Assembly: GCA_965230565.1 (NCBI GenBank)
Contig: CBDDLH010000016.1
Location: 620,001-684,000 of the forward strand
Length of the DNA: 64,000 bases
Source: BCD1 sp965230565
GTDB taxonomy: Bacteria > Bacteroidota > Bacteroidia > Chitinophagales > Saprospiraceae
Reading direction: 5' to 3'
The notes below the pieces were generated by a model. The model saw only the letters and a list, made by a program, of their open reading frames with translations. It made no database searches and was not told the DNA's origin. Shown here piece after piece: positions 54,103 through 63,553 of the stretch. A program made the translations under genes and the position numbers. The stretch's first letter is position 1, and every line of letters begins with the position of its first letter.

Positions 54103-55110
54103 TTATTGCACAACAGGGTTTCTAAATTCCCAGTTCGCGTAAGCTTCTCCAATCTTATCCAAAGTATCAAACAAAAACTGCTCTTCCTCCGAAGTTACCA
54201 GTGCCTGTCTGAAGTGTTTAATGTTAGGTAAAGAACGAAAATAATTGGTATAATGCCGCCTCATTTCCAAAACGCCCAGTTTTAACCCCTTCCATTCTAT
54301 AGAATGTTTCAAATGTCGCTTAGCCGTATCAACTCGTTCCTCGATGGTTGGAGGTGCCAAAAGCTCTCCGGTTTTGAAAAAATGTTTTATTTCCCTGAAG
54401 ATCCAGGGATAACCAATGCTGGCTCTGCCTATCATAATGCCATCTACACCGAATCGGTTCCTGTACTCCAACGCTTTTTGCGGACTGTTAATATCTCCAT
54501 TGCCAAAAACAGGAATTTGAATTCTGGGATTTTCCTTTACTTTGGCAATGAGTGCCCAGTCTGCTTCGCCTTTATACATTTGTTTTCGGGTACGACCATG
54601 AATACTGATGGCTTTGATACCTACATCCTGCAGGCGTTCCGCTACTTCCTCAATATATTTGGAATTATCATCCCAGCCTAACCTGGTTTTCACAGTAACC
54701 GGTAAGTCTGTAGACTTTACAATAGCATCCGTCAACTCCACCATGCGGTCAATATCCTGCAAAATACCGGCGCCGGCCATTTTATTGACAACCTTTTTAA
54801 CCGGGCAACCGTAATTGATATCCAGCACTTCCGGCTGCGCCTCCTCGACAATTGCTGCAGCACGTTGCATGGATTCCATATTTGCTCCGAAGATCTGGAT
54901 ACCGATGGGTCGCTCCTGTGGATAGATATCGAGTTTTTGAACGCTCTTATCTGCATCTCTGATTAGTCCTTCAACACTGATAAATTCGGTGTACATCATG
55001 TCACATCCCTGCTCCTTGCATAAAGCTCTGAAGGGAGGATCGCTAACGTCCTCCATGGGTGCCAATAAGAGCGGGAATTCTCCTAATTCTACATTTCCGA
55101 TTTTAACCAT
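54103..55110 (-). CDS. dusB: tRNA-dihydrouridine synthase, DusB-like
   Basis: 335 residues of an FMN TIM-barrel reductase. PLLLAPMEDVSDPPFRALC is the N-terminal FMN loop; DINYGCPVKKVVNKMAGAGIL carries the catalytic Cys102; KTRLGW, IHGRTRKQMYKGEADW, FGNGDINSP and DGIMIGRASIGYPWIF are the phosphate-binding and barrel signatures. It reduces specific uridines in the tRNA D-loop with NAD(P)H. Normal length and start. Confidence 0.95.
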   Translation of the reverse strand: MVKIGNVELGEFPLLLAPMEDVSDPPFRALCKEQGCDMMYTEFISVEGLIRDADKSVQKLDIYPQERPIGIQIFGANMESMQRAAAIVEEAQPEVLDINYGCPVKKVVNKMAGAGILQDIDRMVELTDAIVKSTDLPVTVKTRLGWDDNSKYIEEVAERLQDVGIKAISIHGRTRKQMYKGEADWALIAKVKENPRIQIPVFGNGDINSPQKALEYRNRFGVDGIMIGRASIGYPWIFREIKHFFKTGELLAPPTIEERVDTAKRHLKHSIEWKGLKLGVLEMRRHYTNYFRSLPNIKHFRQALVTSEEEQFLFDTLDKIGEAYANWEFRNPVVQ

Positions 55111-55202
55111 GGTGCAAAGATAACCGCCGAGGTAAATTTTAACAATGGATTGAAGTTGTTTTTTTATGGCTTTGGTTATTTTCGCGCTTCAAACATTAGA
55201 GC

Positions 55203-55583
55203 ATGAAAAAGATCCATTTCGCAATTATCCTCAGTATTATTATTATAGCTTCCTGTTCACAATGGTCCGGAATGGATCTTGAAGGTACCTGGGAAGCAAC
55301 AAGTATTTTAGAAGAAGACCAACCACTTGAAGTTGATTACCCATCCGTCAAGCTGGATCTCAAAGATGATGGAACTTATGAATATACGGGTACCCTAAAC
55401 TACAGGGAAGCAGGAAAATGGTCCACTAAATCCAATTACCTGTATACCATAGACACGCTCATACCGGATGGAGCACAAAAAATTGTTTTCATCAAATCCT
55501 ATTCCAGGGATTCTCTTGAAATACAAATGGTACAACAGGAAAAGGTCAGAATTCTGAAAATGAAAAGAACAGGAAGTAATTAA
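55203..55583 (+). CDS. Small lipocalin-like lipoprotein, 126 aa
   Basis: The start MKKIHFAIILSIIIIASCSQWSG has a lipobox with Cys18. The mature part begins LEGTWEATSILEEDQPLEVDYPSVKLDLKDDGTYEYTG, the G-x-W and beta-meander pattern of lipocalin-like proteins in Bacteroidota. It is probably an envelope lipoprotein that binds a small hydrophobic ligand. A weak promoter (TTGT, TATTTTCG at 55177-55184) lies about 20 bp upstream. It is convergent with the haemoglobin gene. Confidence 0.75.
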   Translation: MKKIHFAIILSIIIIASCSQWSGMDLEGTWEATSILEEDQPLEVDYPSVKLDLKDDGTYEYTGTLNYREAGKWSTKSNYLYTIDTLIPDGAQKIVFIKSYSRDSLEIQMVQQEKVRILKMKRTGSN

Positions 55584-55624
55584 GCTGGTTGTCCGGAAAA
55601 AACGACCTAATGGCTGGGTATTAC

Positions 55625-56020
55625 TTAAAGGCTTAAACCCGTGTTATTTCCCAATATTTTCATTTGCATAAGGATAGCGATTTGTTGGGCACGATCCTTT
55701 GCCAGTTTAGCTTTTACTCCGTCAAATGACTCGTCCACACTTTCATTGAAATAGCCAAGCCACTTTTCAAAATGAATTTCTTTTAAAGGATGCCAATCAT
55801 TTAATTCCATATGTTTTGCCATCGCATTATTCTTGTAAGCACCCGTGTAAAACAATATGTTATCCCAAAAATCCACCAGGATATCAAAATGACTTTCCAG
55901 ACCCTTTGCCACAACTTTCTCAAAAATCGGCGCCATTTCATCATCTGACAACAACTTGTCATAGAATCGTCTCATCAGTTGGTCAATGTCATTTCTATTC
56001 CGGATATCCTTTTTTTCCAT
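55625..56020 (-). CDS. Group III truncated haemoglobin
   Basis: 131 residues. The pattern IDQLMRRFYDKLLSDDEMAPIFEKVV, then FWDNILFYTGAYKNNAMAKHMELNDWHPLKEIHFEKWLGYF matches group III truncated globins. H70 corresponds to the proximal haem ligand (His72 of Campylobacter Ctb). Such proteins bind oxygen or NO and often help with oxygen delivery or NO detoxification. Single gene without an adjacent nitrosative-stress partner. Confidence 0.92.
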   Translation of the reverse strand: MEKKDIRNRNDIDQLMRRFYDKLLSDDEMAPIFEKVVAKGLESHFDILVDFWDNILFYTGAYKNNAMAKHMELNDWHPLKEIHFEKWLGYFNESVDESFDGVKAKLAKDRAQQIAILMQMKILGNNTGLSL

Positions 56021-56378
56021 AGAGGTTAATTTTTACTCAAAAGTATTGGATTTTTTCTCAATCTCTACTACCCTACTGGCCAAATTTTGGACAGTTTCAT
56101 CTTTATTGGGTTTCGAAAATAGTAGGAAGTAAAAAGAAAATCCTGAACTTATTCCATTATTGTGAATGGTTGTCATTTAATCCGCTAAGATGGCAAGGAA
56201 AGCGCAATGGTCGCAACGGATTTATTCAAAACTCGTGAAAAATTTTCTCATGGAAATAATTTGAATGATATTGTATTTTTAGATTCAAAATAGCAAGAAA
56301 TTTTTAACTGAGTAAAATTTATTTACAAAACGAAACAAATGTTTAAATTTTAAACTTTTTGTTTCATATCTTTGTCAA
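56021..56378. other. Intergenic region upstream of rarA
   Basis: Apart from the promoter and palindrome at 56332-56374, the 358 bp hold no ORF, repeat or RNA that I can support. The sequence is AT-rich. Confidence 0.5.
56332..56374 (+). promoter_or_regulatory. rarA promoter inside a nested palindrome
   Basis: TTTA (56342-56345), a 21-bp spacer and TATCTTTG (56367-56374) form a Bacteroidota-type promoter. The -33 part lies inside a nested palindrome: GTTTAAA-T-TTTAAAC (56341-56355) flanked by GAAACAAA (56332-56339) and TTTGTTTC (56358-56365). The ATG lies only 4 bp after the -7 box, so the mRNA would have no leader. Confidence 0.55.
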
Positions 56379-57653
56379 ATGCAACCATTAGCAGAACGTA
56401 TGCGGCCCAAATCATTGGATGACTATGTTGGTCAGGAACACCTGGTCGGACAAGGAGCCGTATTGCGACAAGCTATTGAATCCGGAAAAATTCCATCTTT
56501 TATTCTTTGGGGACCTCCAGGTGTTGGAAAAACCACATTGGCCAAAATTGTAGCCAATACCCTCGAACGGCCTTTCCACAGTCTTAGTGCTATCAATTCA
56601 GGTGTCAAGGATGTCAGGGATGTTATCAACAGGGCAAAGGGTCAACGATTCTTTGATGCCCCCAACCCTATCCTATTCATCGACGAGATACACCGATTCA
56701 GTAAATCCCAGCAGGATTCCCTGCTTGGTGCCGTTGAGCAAGGGGTTGTAACATTGATAGGCGCCACCACTGAAAACCCTTCCTTTGAAGTTATATCAGC
56801 CTTATTATCTCGTTCGCAGGTCTATGTACTCAAACATTTGGAAAAAGAACAACTTCAATCCCTGGTTGACAGAGCGCTGGTGGAAGATGAATTTCTGAAA
56901 CAAAAAATCATAACCATCAAAGAATATGATGCTTTGTTTCAATTTTCAGGAGGAGATGTAAGGAAGCTCTACAATGTGCTGGAACTCGTCACCAATTATG
57001 CAAAAGCTGAGGAGACATTTGAAGTGACCAATGATGGTGTCACCGAAAAAATCCAGCAAAACATTACTCTTTACGATAAAGGGGGAGAACAGCATTATGA
57101 CATTGCTTCAGCTTATATCAAATCCATCAGAGGGAGTGATCCCAATGCTGCGGTTTATTGGTTGGCCAGAATGATTGAAGGTGGTGAGGATTTGAAATTT
57201 ATTGCCCGACGGCTGGTAATAGCTGCTTCGGAAGATATAGGTTTAGCTAACCCCAATGCATTATTAATGGCCAAAACTGCATTTGAAGCCGTTAATATGA
57301 TTGGATATCCCGAATCAAGGATCATTCTGTCACAGGCCACTGTTTACCTGGCTACCTCTCCCAAAAGCAACTCTGCCTACAAAGCCATTAACGAAGCTCA
57401 GGTGCTTGTTCAAAAAACCGGGAATTTACCCGTTCCGCTTCATCTGAGAAATTCTCCCACCAAACTGATGAAAGATCTGGATTACGGGAAAAATTACCAA
57501 TATGCTCACGATCATGCCAATAATTTCGTAGAACAGGAATTTCTTCCCGATTCCATCAGCGGTCATAAACTTTTTGAGCCCCAAAGTAATCCTCCTGAAG
57601 AAAAAATCCGCCAGCGCCTTAAACAATTCTGGAAAGGGAAATACAAGTATTAA
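56379..57653 (+). CDS. rarA: Replication-associated recombination protein A (RarA/MgsA, AAA+)
   Basis: 424 residues. The start MQPLAERMRPKSLDDYVGQEHLVG matches the conserved QPLAxRMRP opening of E. coli RarA. Walker A is GPPGVGKTT (45-53), Walker B ILFIDEIHRFSKSQQD (D102, E103) and sensor 1 GATTENPSF; the clamp-loader-like tail ends KQFWKGKYKY. The protein acts at stalled replication forks with SSB and recombination factors. The promoter overlaps the start so closely that translation may be leaderless. Confidence 0.96.
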   Translation: MQPLAERMRPKSLDDYVGQEHLVGQGAVLRQAIESGKIPSFILWGPPGVGKTTLAKIVANTLERPFHSLSAINSGVKDVRDVINRAKGQRFFDAPNPILFIDEIHRFSKSQQDSLLGAVEQGVVTLIGATTENPSFEVISALLSRSQVYVLKHLEKEQLQSLVDRALVEDEFLKQKIITIKEYDALFQFSGGDVRKLYNVLELVTNYAKAEETFEVTNDGVTEKIQQNITLYDKGGEQHYDIASAYIKSIRGSDPNAAVYWLARMIEGGEDLKFIARRLVIAASEDIGLANPNALLMAKTAFEAVNMIGYPESRIILSQATVYLATSPKSNSAYKAINEAQVLVQKTGNLPVPLHLRNSPTKLMKDLDYGKNYQYAHDHANNFVEQEFLPDSISGHKLFEPQSNPPEEKIRQRLKQFWKGKYKY

Positions 57654-57680
57654 ACTTTTTCTCTTTCGCATTCACTCTCC

Positions 57681-57699
57681 TAATATTAACTTAATATTA
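57681..57699. promoter_or_regulatory. 19-bp AT palindrome upstream of the Oar-like gene
   Basis: TAATATTAA-C-TTAATATTA is a perfect inverted repeat about 100 bp before the ATG at 57801. It could be an operator or simply an AT-rich chance pattern. A weak -7-like TATATTTA follows at 57750-57757. Confidence 0.35.
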
Positions 57700-57800
57700 A
57701 ATTAACACGAAAGTAGCTTAAGTCACATAGTTGCCTAAACATTCTTTTTTATATTTACATTGACTTAACACTCTATTATTTCATATTTAATTTTCACGCA

Positions 57801-60800
57801 ATGAGTATAAAAAATTTACACACTCTGCTTGTCGTACTATTTGTCATGGCAAGCACAACCATCTCGTTTGCACAAGCCACTACTTCCTCTATAACAGGGA
57901 TCGTTACTGATGATTCAGGAGAGGTGCTGATTGGAGCTACTGTCGTGGCTACTCACACACCTTCCGGAACAGTTTACGGAACAACCACTAGGGATGATGG
58001 GCGTTTTACATTACCTAACTTACGTGTTGGAGGCCCTTACACTGTGCAGGCAAGTTATGTTGGTTTTGAAAACCAAAAGTTTGAAGAAATTCAACTGCAA
58101 CTGGCTCAAAAGCTGAACATTGAGTTTGTGCTCAAATCCGCTGCTGTTGAGCTTGGAGGTGTTGTGATCACCGGAAAGCTGGATCCTATTCTCAATAGTG
58201 AAAGAACAGGAGCAGAAACCAACATTGATCGCCAGACCATTGAAAGACTACCGACAATCTCTCGTGCAGCAAAAGATTATTACCGACTTACTCCATCATC
58301 TGATGGAAACTCTTTTGGAGGCCGAAACAACAAGATGAATAATTTCACCTTGGACGGTTCCATTTTTAACAACCCATTTGGTCTGGATGCTGCGACACCT
58401 GGTAGCCAGTCGGATGCACAACCTGTTTCTTTGGATGCCATCGAACAGGTACAGGTAAACATCGCTCCTTATGATGTTACACAGGCTGGGTTTACCGGAG
58501 CTGCAGTAAATGCAGTTACCAAATCAGGTACTAATGAGTTTACAGGAACCGTTTTTGGATTCTTCCGTAATGATGCCATGACTGGTAGTAAAATTTCCGG
58601 CGAAGATATCTTTGTACCGGACTTGCAGCACTTCCAAACAGGTTTTGCTTTTGGTGGGCCTCTTATTAAAAACAAATTATTCTTCTTTGTCAATGCAGAA
58701 ATGGAAAGAAGAGAAGATCTGGGATCCAACTGGCTTGCAAACCGTGGAACTGACGGTGCTCAGATTTCCAGAGTATTAGCTTCTGACCTCGAATTGGTTT
58801 CTGAAGCTCTTATGAACCAGTATGGTTACGATACCGGACGCTATGAAGAGTTTACTCACCGTACGGACAATCAAAAGGGTCTTTTCAAACTTGACTGGAA
58901 CATCAATTCCAATCACACATTGACAGCGACCTACAATTTCCTTGACGCAACTAAGGAAAAACCAGCACACCCTAATGCGATTACCCCGAGAGGACCTGAT
59001 GCCGTTACCCTTCAGTTCGAAAATTCAGGATACGCCATCAATAATGTGCTTCATTCCGGAATTATTGAATTGAAATCCATCTTTGGCAACAGATTCTCTA
59101 ACAACCTTCAGGCAGGTATCACATCTTTCCGTGATTCAAGGGATCCGTTTTCAACACCATTCCCGGTGATGAACATTTTTAAAGCTGGTAACCCTTACAT
59201 CATTGCCGGTCACGAGCCATTCTCCATTCATAACCGCCTCAACCAGGATGTTACACAGATTACTAACAACTTCAATATGTACCTGAACAATCACACCATT
59301 ACGATTGGTTCATCATTTGAAAAGTTTGAATTCGACAACTCGTTCAACCTTGATTTCTATGGAGGTACTTTTGCTCCACTTACAGGATCTGAAAGTGTTC
59401 AGACGTTTGTCGATGCCATTTATGCCGGTGAATTTGACGATTTGGTCGCTGGAGCTCAAGCCACTTTTGATGAAAATGGAGGAGATGAAGGAGTTAATGG
59501 TGAAGGCTGGGCACTGGCTGAAACCAATATTGGCCAGTGGGCATTATATGTACAGGACGAATGGCAGGCAACTGATCGCTTAAAACTTACCTATGGTGTA
59601 AGAATGGATATGCCATTGTATTTTGACACTAAAGAAAAGATCGAAGATAATATTGATACCACCAGAAACTGTTGTTATTTCCCATTTATCGAATATTTTG
59701 ATCTTGAAGGTAATGAGATCTTTTTTGATCATACCGTTCTTCCTGAGCAGAAGCCATTATTCTCACCAAGGGTTGGCTTTAACTATGATGTAAAAGGTGA
59801 TAATTCATTGATGTTAAGAGGTGGTTCAGGATTGTTTACCGGTAGATTCCCATTTGTTTGGGTAGGAAACCAGGTAGCCAATCCAAACTTCTTTTTTTAT
59901 ACCATTACAAATCCTGACTTCCAATTCCCACAGGTTTGGAGAAGTAATTTAGGGCTGGACACAAGAATCGGAAATGGTTGGTTGACAACCCTCGATGTAA
60001 TTTATACAAAAGACATCAATGCCATGATGGTCCGTAACTTTGGTTTAAAGCCGCCATCAGGGAAGCTGAACGGTGTTGATGACAGAGTTATATACACAGC
60101 TGAAGATAGAAACTCGTTTGGAAATAATGCCTACGTATTTACCAATACTGATGTTGGACAATCCTTCAACATTTCATTACAGATACAGCGTAACTGGTCA
60201 AATGGTCTTTATACCAGTCTCGGATACAGTTTCCTTGATTCCAAAGATGCCAGCTCGATTCCAGCAGAGATTTCAGGTGATGCCTTTGACCGTAATCCTG
60301 CTTTTGGTAACGTAAACGAAGCAGTACTTGCACACTCGCTGTATGGACACAGACACAGGGTTGTTGGTGCAGCAGCCAAAAAATTCGAATATGGAAACAT
60401 GGCCACTTCTTTTGCAGTGTTCTTCGAGTATGTAAAAGGAGGTCGTTTCAGCTATACATATCAGGGAGACCTCAACAGAGACGGTTCACCGTTGAACGAT
60501 TTGATCTATATTCCAACAGATGGCGAAATCGATCAGATGAACTTTGATCCTAATGATGGTGATGTAGCTAAGCAAGCTCAAGGATTGAAAGATTATATCG
60601 CACAGGATGAATATCTGAGTGAGAACAGAGGTGCTTACGCTGGTAAATATGATGTTTTAAGTCCTTGGTGGTCAACCTGGGATTTGAGAATCCTGCAGGA
60701 TTACAACTTTAATGTTGGAGATAAAGTGAATACCATACAATTGAGCATTGACTTATTGAACGCTGGTAACCTTATTAACTCCAACTGGGGAGTAAGACAA

Positions 60801-60953
60801 TTCCCAACCAATTCACAGCCCATTGGTGTGAGTATTGATGACGATAATAATCCAACCTACTCTTTCGACCCGGATCTTCAAAGTACATTTACTGATGATC
60901 CAAGTCTTCTGTCACGCTGGCAGCTTCAGGTAGGTTTACGTTATATTTTCTAA
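57801..60953 (+). CDS. Oar-like TonB-dependent outer-membrane protein
   Basis: 1050 residues. A signal peptide (MSIKNLHTLLVVLFVMASTTISFAQ) precedes a carboxypeptidase-regulatory domain (ITGIVTDDSGEVLIGATVVATHTPSGTVYGTTTRDDGRF, about 33-118). A plug (YDVTQAGFTGAAVNAVTKSGTNEFTGTVFGFFRND) and a long barrel follow (SPRVGFNYDVKGDNSLMLRGGSGLFTGRFPFVW), ending WQLQVGLRYIF. This matches the Oar/OmpA-related family first known from myxobacteria, used for import or export of proteins and large ligands. A strong terminator follows. Confidence 0.92.
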   Translation: MSIKNLHTLLVVLFVMASTTISFAQATTSSITGIVTDDSGEVLIGATVVATHTPSGTVYGTTTRDDGRFTLPNLRVGGPYTVQASYVGFENQKFEEIQLQLAQKLNIEFVLKSAAVELGGVVITGKLDPILNSERTGAETNIDRQTIERLPTISRAAKDYYRLTPSSDGNSFGGRNNKMNNFTLDGSIFNNPFGLDAATPGSQSDAQPVSLDAIEQVQVNIAPYDVTQAGFTGAAVNAVTKSGTNEFTGTVFGFFRNDAMTGSKISGEDIFVPDLQHFQTGFAFGGPLIKNKLFFFVNAEMERREDLGSNWLANRGTDGAQISRVLASDLELVSEALMNQYGYDTGRYEEFTHRTDNQKGLFKLDWNINSNHTLTATYNFLDATKEKPAHPNAITPRGPDAVTLQFENSGYAINNVLHSGIIELKSIFGNRFSNNLQAGITSFRDSRDPFSTPFPVMNIFKAGNPYIIAGHEPFSIHNRLNQDVTQITNNFNMYLNNHTITIGSSFEKFEFDNSFNLDFYGGTFAPLTGSESVQTFVDAIYAGEFDDLVAGAQATFDENGGDEGVNGEGWALAETNIGQWALYVQDEWQATDRLKLTYGVRMDMPLYFDTKEKIEDNIDTTRNCCYFPFIEYFDLEGNEIFFDHTVLPEQKPLFSPRVGFNYDVKGDNSLMLRGGSGLFTGRFPFVWVGNQVANPNFFFYTITNPDFQFPQVWRSNLGLDTRIGNGWLTTLDVIYTKDINAMMVRNFGLKPPSGKLNGVDDRVIYTAEDRNSFGNNAYVFTNTDVGQSFNISLQIQRNWSNGLYTSLGYSFLDSKDASSIPAEISGDAFDRNPAFGNVNEAVLAHSLYGHRHRVVGAAAKKFEYGNMATSFAVFFEYVKGGRFSYTYQGDLNRDGSPLNDLIYIPTDGEIDQMNFDPNDGDVAKQAQGLKDYIAQDEYLSENRGAYAGKYDVLSPWWSTWDLRILQDYNFNVGDKVNTIQLSIDLLNAGNLINSNWGVRQFPTNSQPIGVSIDDDNNPTYSFDPDLQSTFTDDPSLLSRWQLQVGLRYIF

Positions 60954-60985
60954 TATAATCAATAAAGCTTTTGAAGCTTAAACTG

Positions 60986-61023
60986 GCGGCTATTCCTTTC
61001 GCGGGGATAGCCGCTATTTTTTT
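60986..61023 (+). terminator. Intrinsic terminator of the Oar-like gene
   Basis: An 11-bp stem (60986-60996 with 61004-61014, one T-G pair) has a 7-nt loop and is followed by TA and seven T. Confidence 0.88.
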
Positions 61024-61122
61024 GATAACAAATTTTAACAACCCTTTTTGATAATCTTCACATTATTTGCCTGTTTCGATCCGTTTTATAGCAAACAATC
61101 ACTTATACTAAAACCATTAGAG

Positions 61123-61725
61123 ATGAAACAGTCAGCAAAAATTTTAGTTCTCGCACTGAGCATATTGATCTCAGGCTTTCAATTAAGCGCTCAAGATGAT
61201 GCACATATCAAAATCATTCCCAAAGCCGGTTTCAACGTTTCAAAGTTTGATGCCAGCTGGGACGATTATAACGAATTCCAGGATAGAGCCAAAGTAGGAT
61301 GGCAGGCAGGTGTGGACGCACGTTTTGGACGATTCCTGTACTTCAGCCCTGGTATCCACTATCAAAGTTTCACAATGAGAAATGTGTCACGTGACGAGTT
61401 GGAGGGTGGATTCCAAATCGGAGATGAAACGACCATCCAAAGTCTGAAAATGCCCCTGAATGCAGGATTAAAGATTCCATTGATCGGTGTTCGTGCTCAG
61501 GCAGGTATTACGCCAAGTTATGTACTCAATATCAAAACGCCCAATGGTACAAACATTGGCACCGAACCACTCAATAAAGTTGGTTTAGCCACTAATCTTG
61601 GTGTTGGAATGGATATTTTATTCCTTACCGTAGATTTGACCTGGGAAAGAGCAAGAGTTGATTTCTTCAAGGATATTGATGGAAAGAACAATATGTTCTC
61701 CCTGACAGCAGGTATTAAATTCTAA
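61123..61725 (+). CDS. PorT-like outer-membrane beta-barrel protein
   Basis: The frame is open from 61048, but the ATG at 61123 (MKQSAKILVLALSILISGFQLSAQ) gives a signal peptide and 200 residues. The rest follows the small-barrel pattern of Bacteroidota porin-like proteins: HIKIIPKAGFNVSKFDASWDDYNEF, GWQAGVDARFGRFLYFSPGIHYQSF, PLNAGLKIPLIGVRAQAGITPSYVLNI, ending NNMFSLTAGIKF. It follows the Oar-like gene but has its own terminator on each side. Role unknown. Confidence 0.87.
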   Translation: MKQSAKILVLALSILISGFQLSAQDDAHIKIIPKAGFNVSKFDASWDDYNEFQDRAKVGWQAGVDARFGRFLYFSPGIHYQSFTMRNVSRDELEGGFQIGDETTIQSLKMPLNAGLKIPLIGVRAQAGITPSYVLNIKTPNGTNIGTEPLNKVGLATNLGVGMDILFLTVDLTWERARVDFFKDIDGKNNMFSLTAGIKF

Positions 61726-61742
61726 ATATTCATAATAAAATG

Positions 61743-61784
61743 AAAGGCCCGGTTTTTCGAAATGGAAAACCGGGCCTTTTTTTT
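61743..61784 (+). terminator. Intrinsic terminator after the barrel gene
   Basis: A perfect 14-bp stem (61743-61756 with 61766-61779) with a 9-nt loop runs into eight T (61777-61784). It also faces the end of the convergent protease gene. Confidence 0.9.
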
Positions 61785-61802
61785 GGTCACTTCCTGATAA
61801 GC

Positions 61803-63377
61803 TTACCTTTTATCCAGAGCCAATACAACTCCAATAATATTCTTGTCGCTTGCATCAGCAGAAAAAGATACAGTATTTCCAGCCTGGAAACTCACTTTGG
61901 AAATTCGTTGATTGCCTAAAGCTTCTTTCAATTTAGACGCATAGGAAGATTGGCGACTATTGTTGATCGCTCTGTTGAGTTCGTTAAAATTCAACTCCTT
62001 TTTACTGACAACAACCGCCATATAATCGGTATTGCCAATATTGTCAGCAACCATTGAATAATCTCTTGGGAACAAACGTGTTCCGGTAATTCCACAATAT
62101 GGAGAATGTTTTTCAGTATATGGGAAAAGCACATAACTGGAACCATCTGTTTCCTGGCCAAACACATAGATATAACACTCAATGGTATTGGCTACCAAAA
62201 CCTTGAATTTATCTCCTTTATTGATCGGGCGGACAGTTTTGAAACTCATGTCCCCTCTCCTCTCCATGGCAATGGTTTTCTCAGTTTTGAGATCCAATAA
62301 CCCAAATTCAACAGCAAGCTTCTTTTCATCGAATTTTTCGGTATCCGCGCTGCCCATTGGATAAAGACCGTAAGCTTCCTTCACAAAAGTTTCAAAATCT
62401 CTATACCTCACCCAGCCAAATCCGCGATCGCCCCATCTTTCTCCCCAGCTGTTCATGATCTGGAAAGCTCCTCCATCCAAATTATCATCATAACCAATGA
62501 CTGTCATAGCGTGTCCGCTGAACCCTCTTTGAGTATAATCTTTTTGAGTGGGTCTCCACACTTTTTGTCCAACCATCCGGCTCATAAAAGTACCTCCAAC
62601 CTGCATTCCGATCACAACAGGTGCTCCCTGGGCTATATTTTGCTTGATGGCCAAAATATCAGGGGTATACCGGTCATGATCCAGGGTAAGACGGTTATAT
62701 CCCTTAATCTTAAATTGACGTCCCTTGGCAATCTGGTTATTCTGAGGAAATCTCCGACATGAACTTTCATCGTATTTAAAATCATTATATGGAAGTCCGC
62801 CATTTTGATACATGGCCTTCATAGCATCCAGCATATAAGCTCCCTGGCAACCTTCCAAAGCAATCTGGTTATAGAGATATGCAGGGCTAAATGCTACACT
62901 GTTAGGATCTTTTCCCGTTGCCCTGGAATGAAGAATTGTTCTCGCTGAATAGGCACTTGCCCATCCAACACATGAGCCTTGTCTACCCTGTTGTCCTCTG
63001 CTTGGTGCATAAGCTTCAAGAGATACCCTGGAAGGAATTCCATTCCAGGAACCGGAAGCGAGCGGTGCAAAAACCTCTGTTTGGTCATACTTTTCCAGAT
63101 CAAAACTTGCTCCCACAGAAAACATGCTATCATCAAATCCATTGTCAGCCACCTGATTTCCTCCACTCAGCATTTCAGACCCTCCAAGGAAGAAATACCA
63201 AAGCCCTCCTAACAGCAGGATTGGAATAAGGAGTTTGGGTCTTTTGAATAAAAACATAAGAATAAAAGGAAGTAATTTGGCCAAAGAGCCTAAACCTCCT
63301 GTGTTTCTCCTTCCCGGATCATTTGGTCGTTGTCCCCCTGTATTCTTTTGGGGATCTTTTTCCATTCTGATTGGCAT
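61803..63377 (-). CDS. Membrane-anchored papain-family (C1) protease with DUF4384-like domain
   Basis: The frame is open to 63428; the ATG at 63377 (MPIRMEKDPQKN) gives 524 residues. A disordered N-terminus precedes one or two membrane segments (about 33-65, LLPFILMFLFKRPKLLIPILLLGGLWYFFLG). The papain domain carries Gln130, Cys136 (QGRQGSCVGWASAY), the His in SGHAMTVIGYDD and the Asn in QIMNSWGERWGDRGFGW, so it looks active. A C-terminal beta domain (GDKFKVLVANTIECYIYVFGQETDGSSYVLFPY) resembles DUF4384. It is probably a periplasm-facing protease; its target is unknown. Confidence 0.88.
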   Translation of the reverse strand: MPIRMEKDPQKNTGGQRPNDPGRRNTGGLGSLAKLLPFILMFLFKRPKLLIPILLLGGLWYFFLGGSEMLSGGNQVADNGFDDSMFSVGASFDLEKYDQTEVFAPLASGSWNGIPSRVSLEAYAPSRGQQGRQGSCVGWASAYSARTILHSRATGKDPNSVAFSPAYLYNQIALEGCQGAYMLDAMKAMYQNGGLPYNDFKYDESSCRRFPQNNQIAKGRQFKIKGYNRLTLDHDRYTPDILAIKQNIAQGAPVVIGMQVGGTFMSRMVGQKVWRPTQKDYTQRGFSGHAMTVIGYDDNLDGGAFQIMNSWGERWGDRGFGWVRYRDFETFVKEAYGLYPMGSADTEKFDEKKLAVEFGLLDLKTEKTIAMERRGDMSFKTVRPINKGDKFKVLVANTIECYIYVFGQETDGSSYVLFPYTEKHSPYCGITGTRLFPRDYSMVADNIGNTDYMAVVVSKKELNFNELNRAINNSRQSSYASKLKEALGNQRISKVSFQAGNTVSFSADASDKNIIGVVLALDKR

Positions 63378-63421
63378 AAATAAAATTTTAATTGAGTCAA
63401 TATTTACCGTCCAATAGGTCA

Positions 63422-63460
63422 AAAACAAAAGCAGGAAGACCGTTTACGCTACGGCCTTCC
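63422..63460 (-). terminator. Intrinsic terminator of the 63554 gene
   Basis: On the minus strand GGAAGGCCGT (63460-63451) pairs with ACGGTCTTCC (63443-63434), with one G-U pair, and is followed by TGCTTTTGTTTTT. It ends the T9SS gene and lies just before the C1 protease start. Confidence 0.78.
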
Positions 63461-63553
63461 CACTCTGTCCCCTTGGCCTATAACCAAAGGTAATCTGTAA
63501 TTATTATTCTCCCTAATAAAACAGTGTTAACCATATGTTTTTTTTGACTCTGA

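Noticed and set aside
60967..60981. AAGCTT-TTG-AAGCTT near the Oar-like stop
   Set aside because: Short self-palindromic hexamers by chance; the real terminator is the GC-rich hairpin at 60986-61023.
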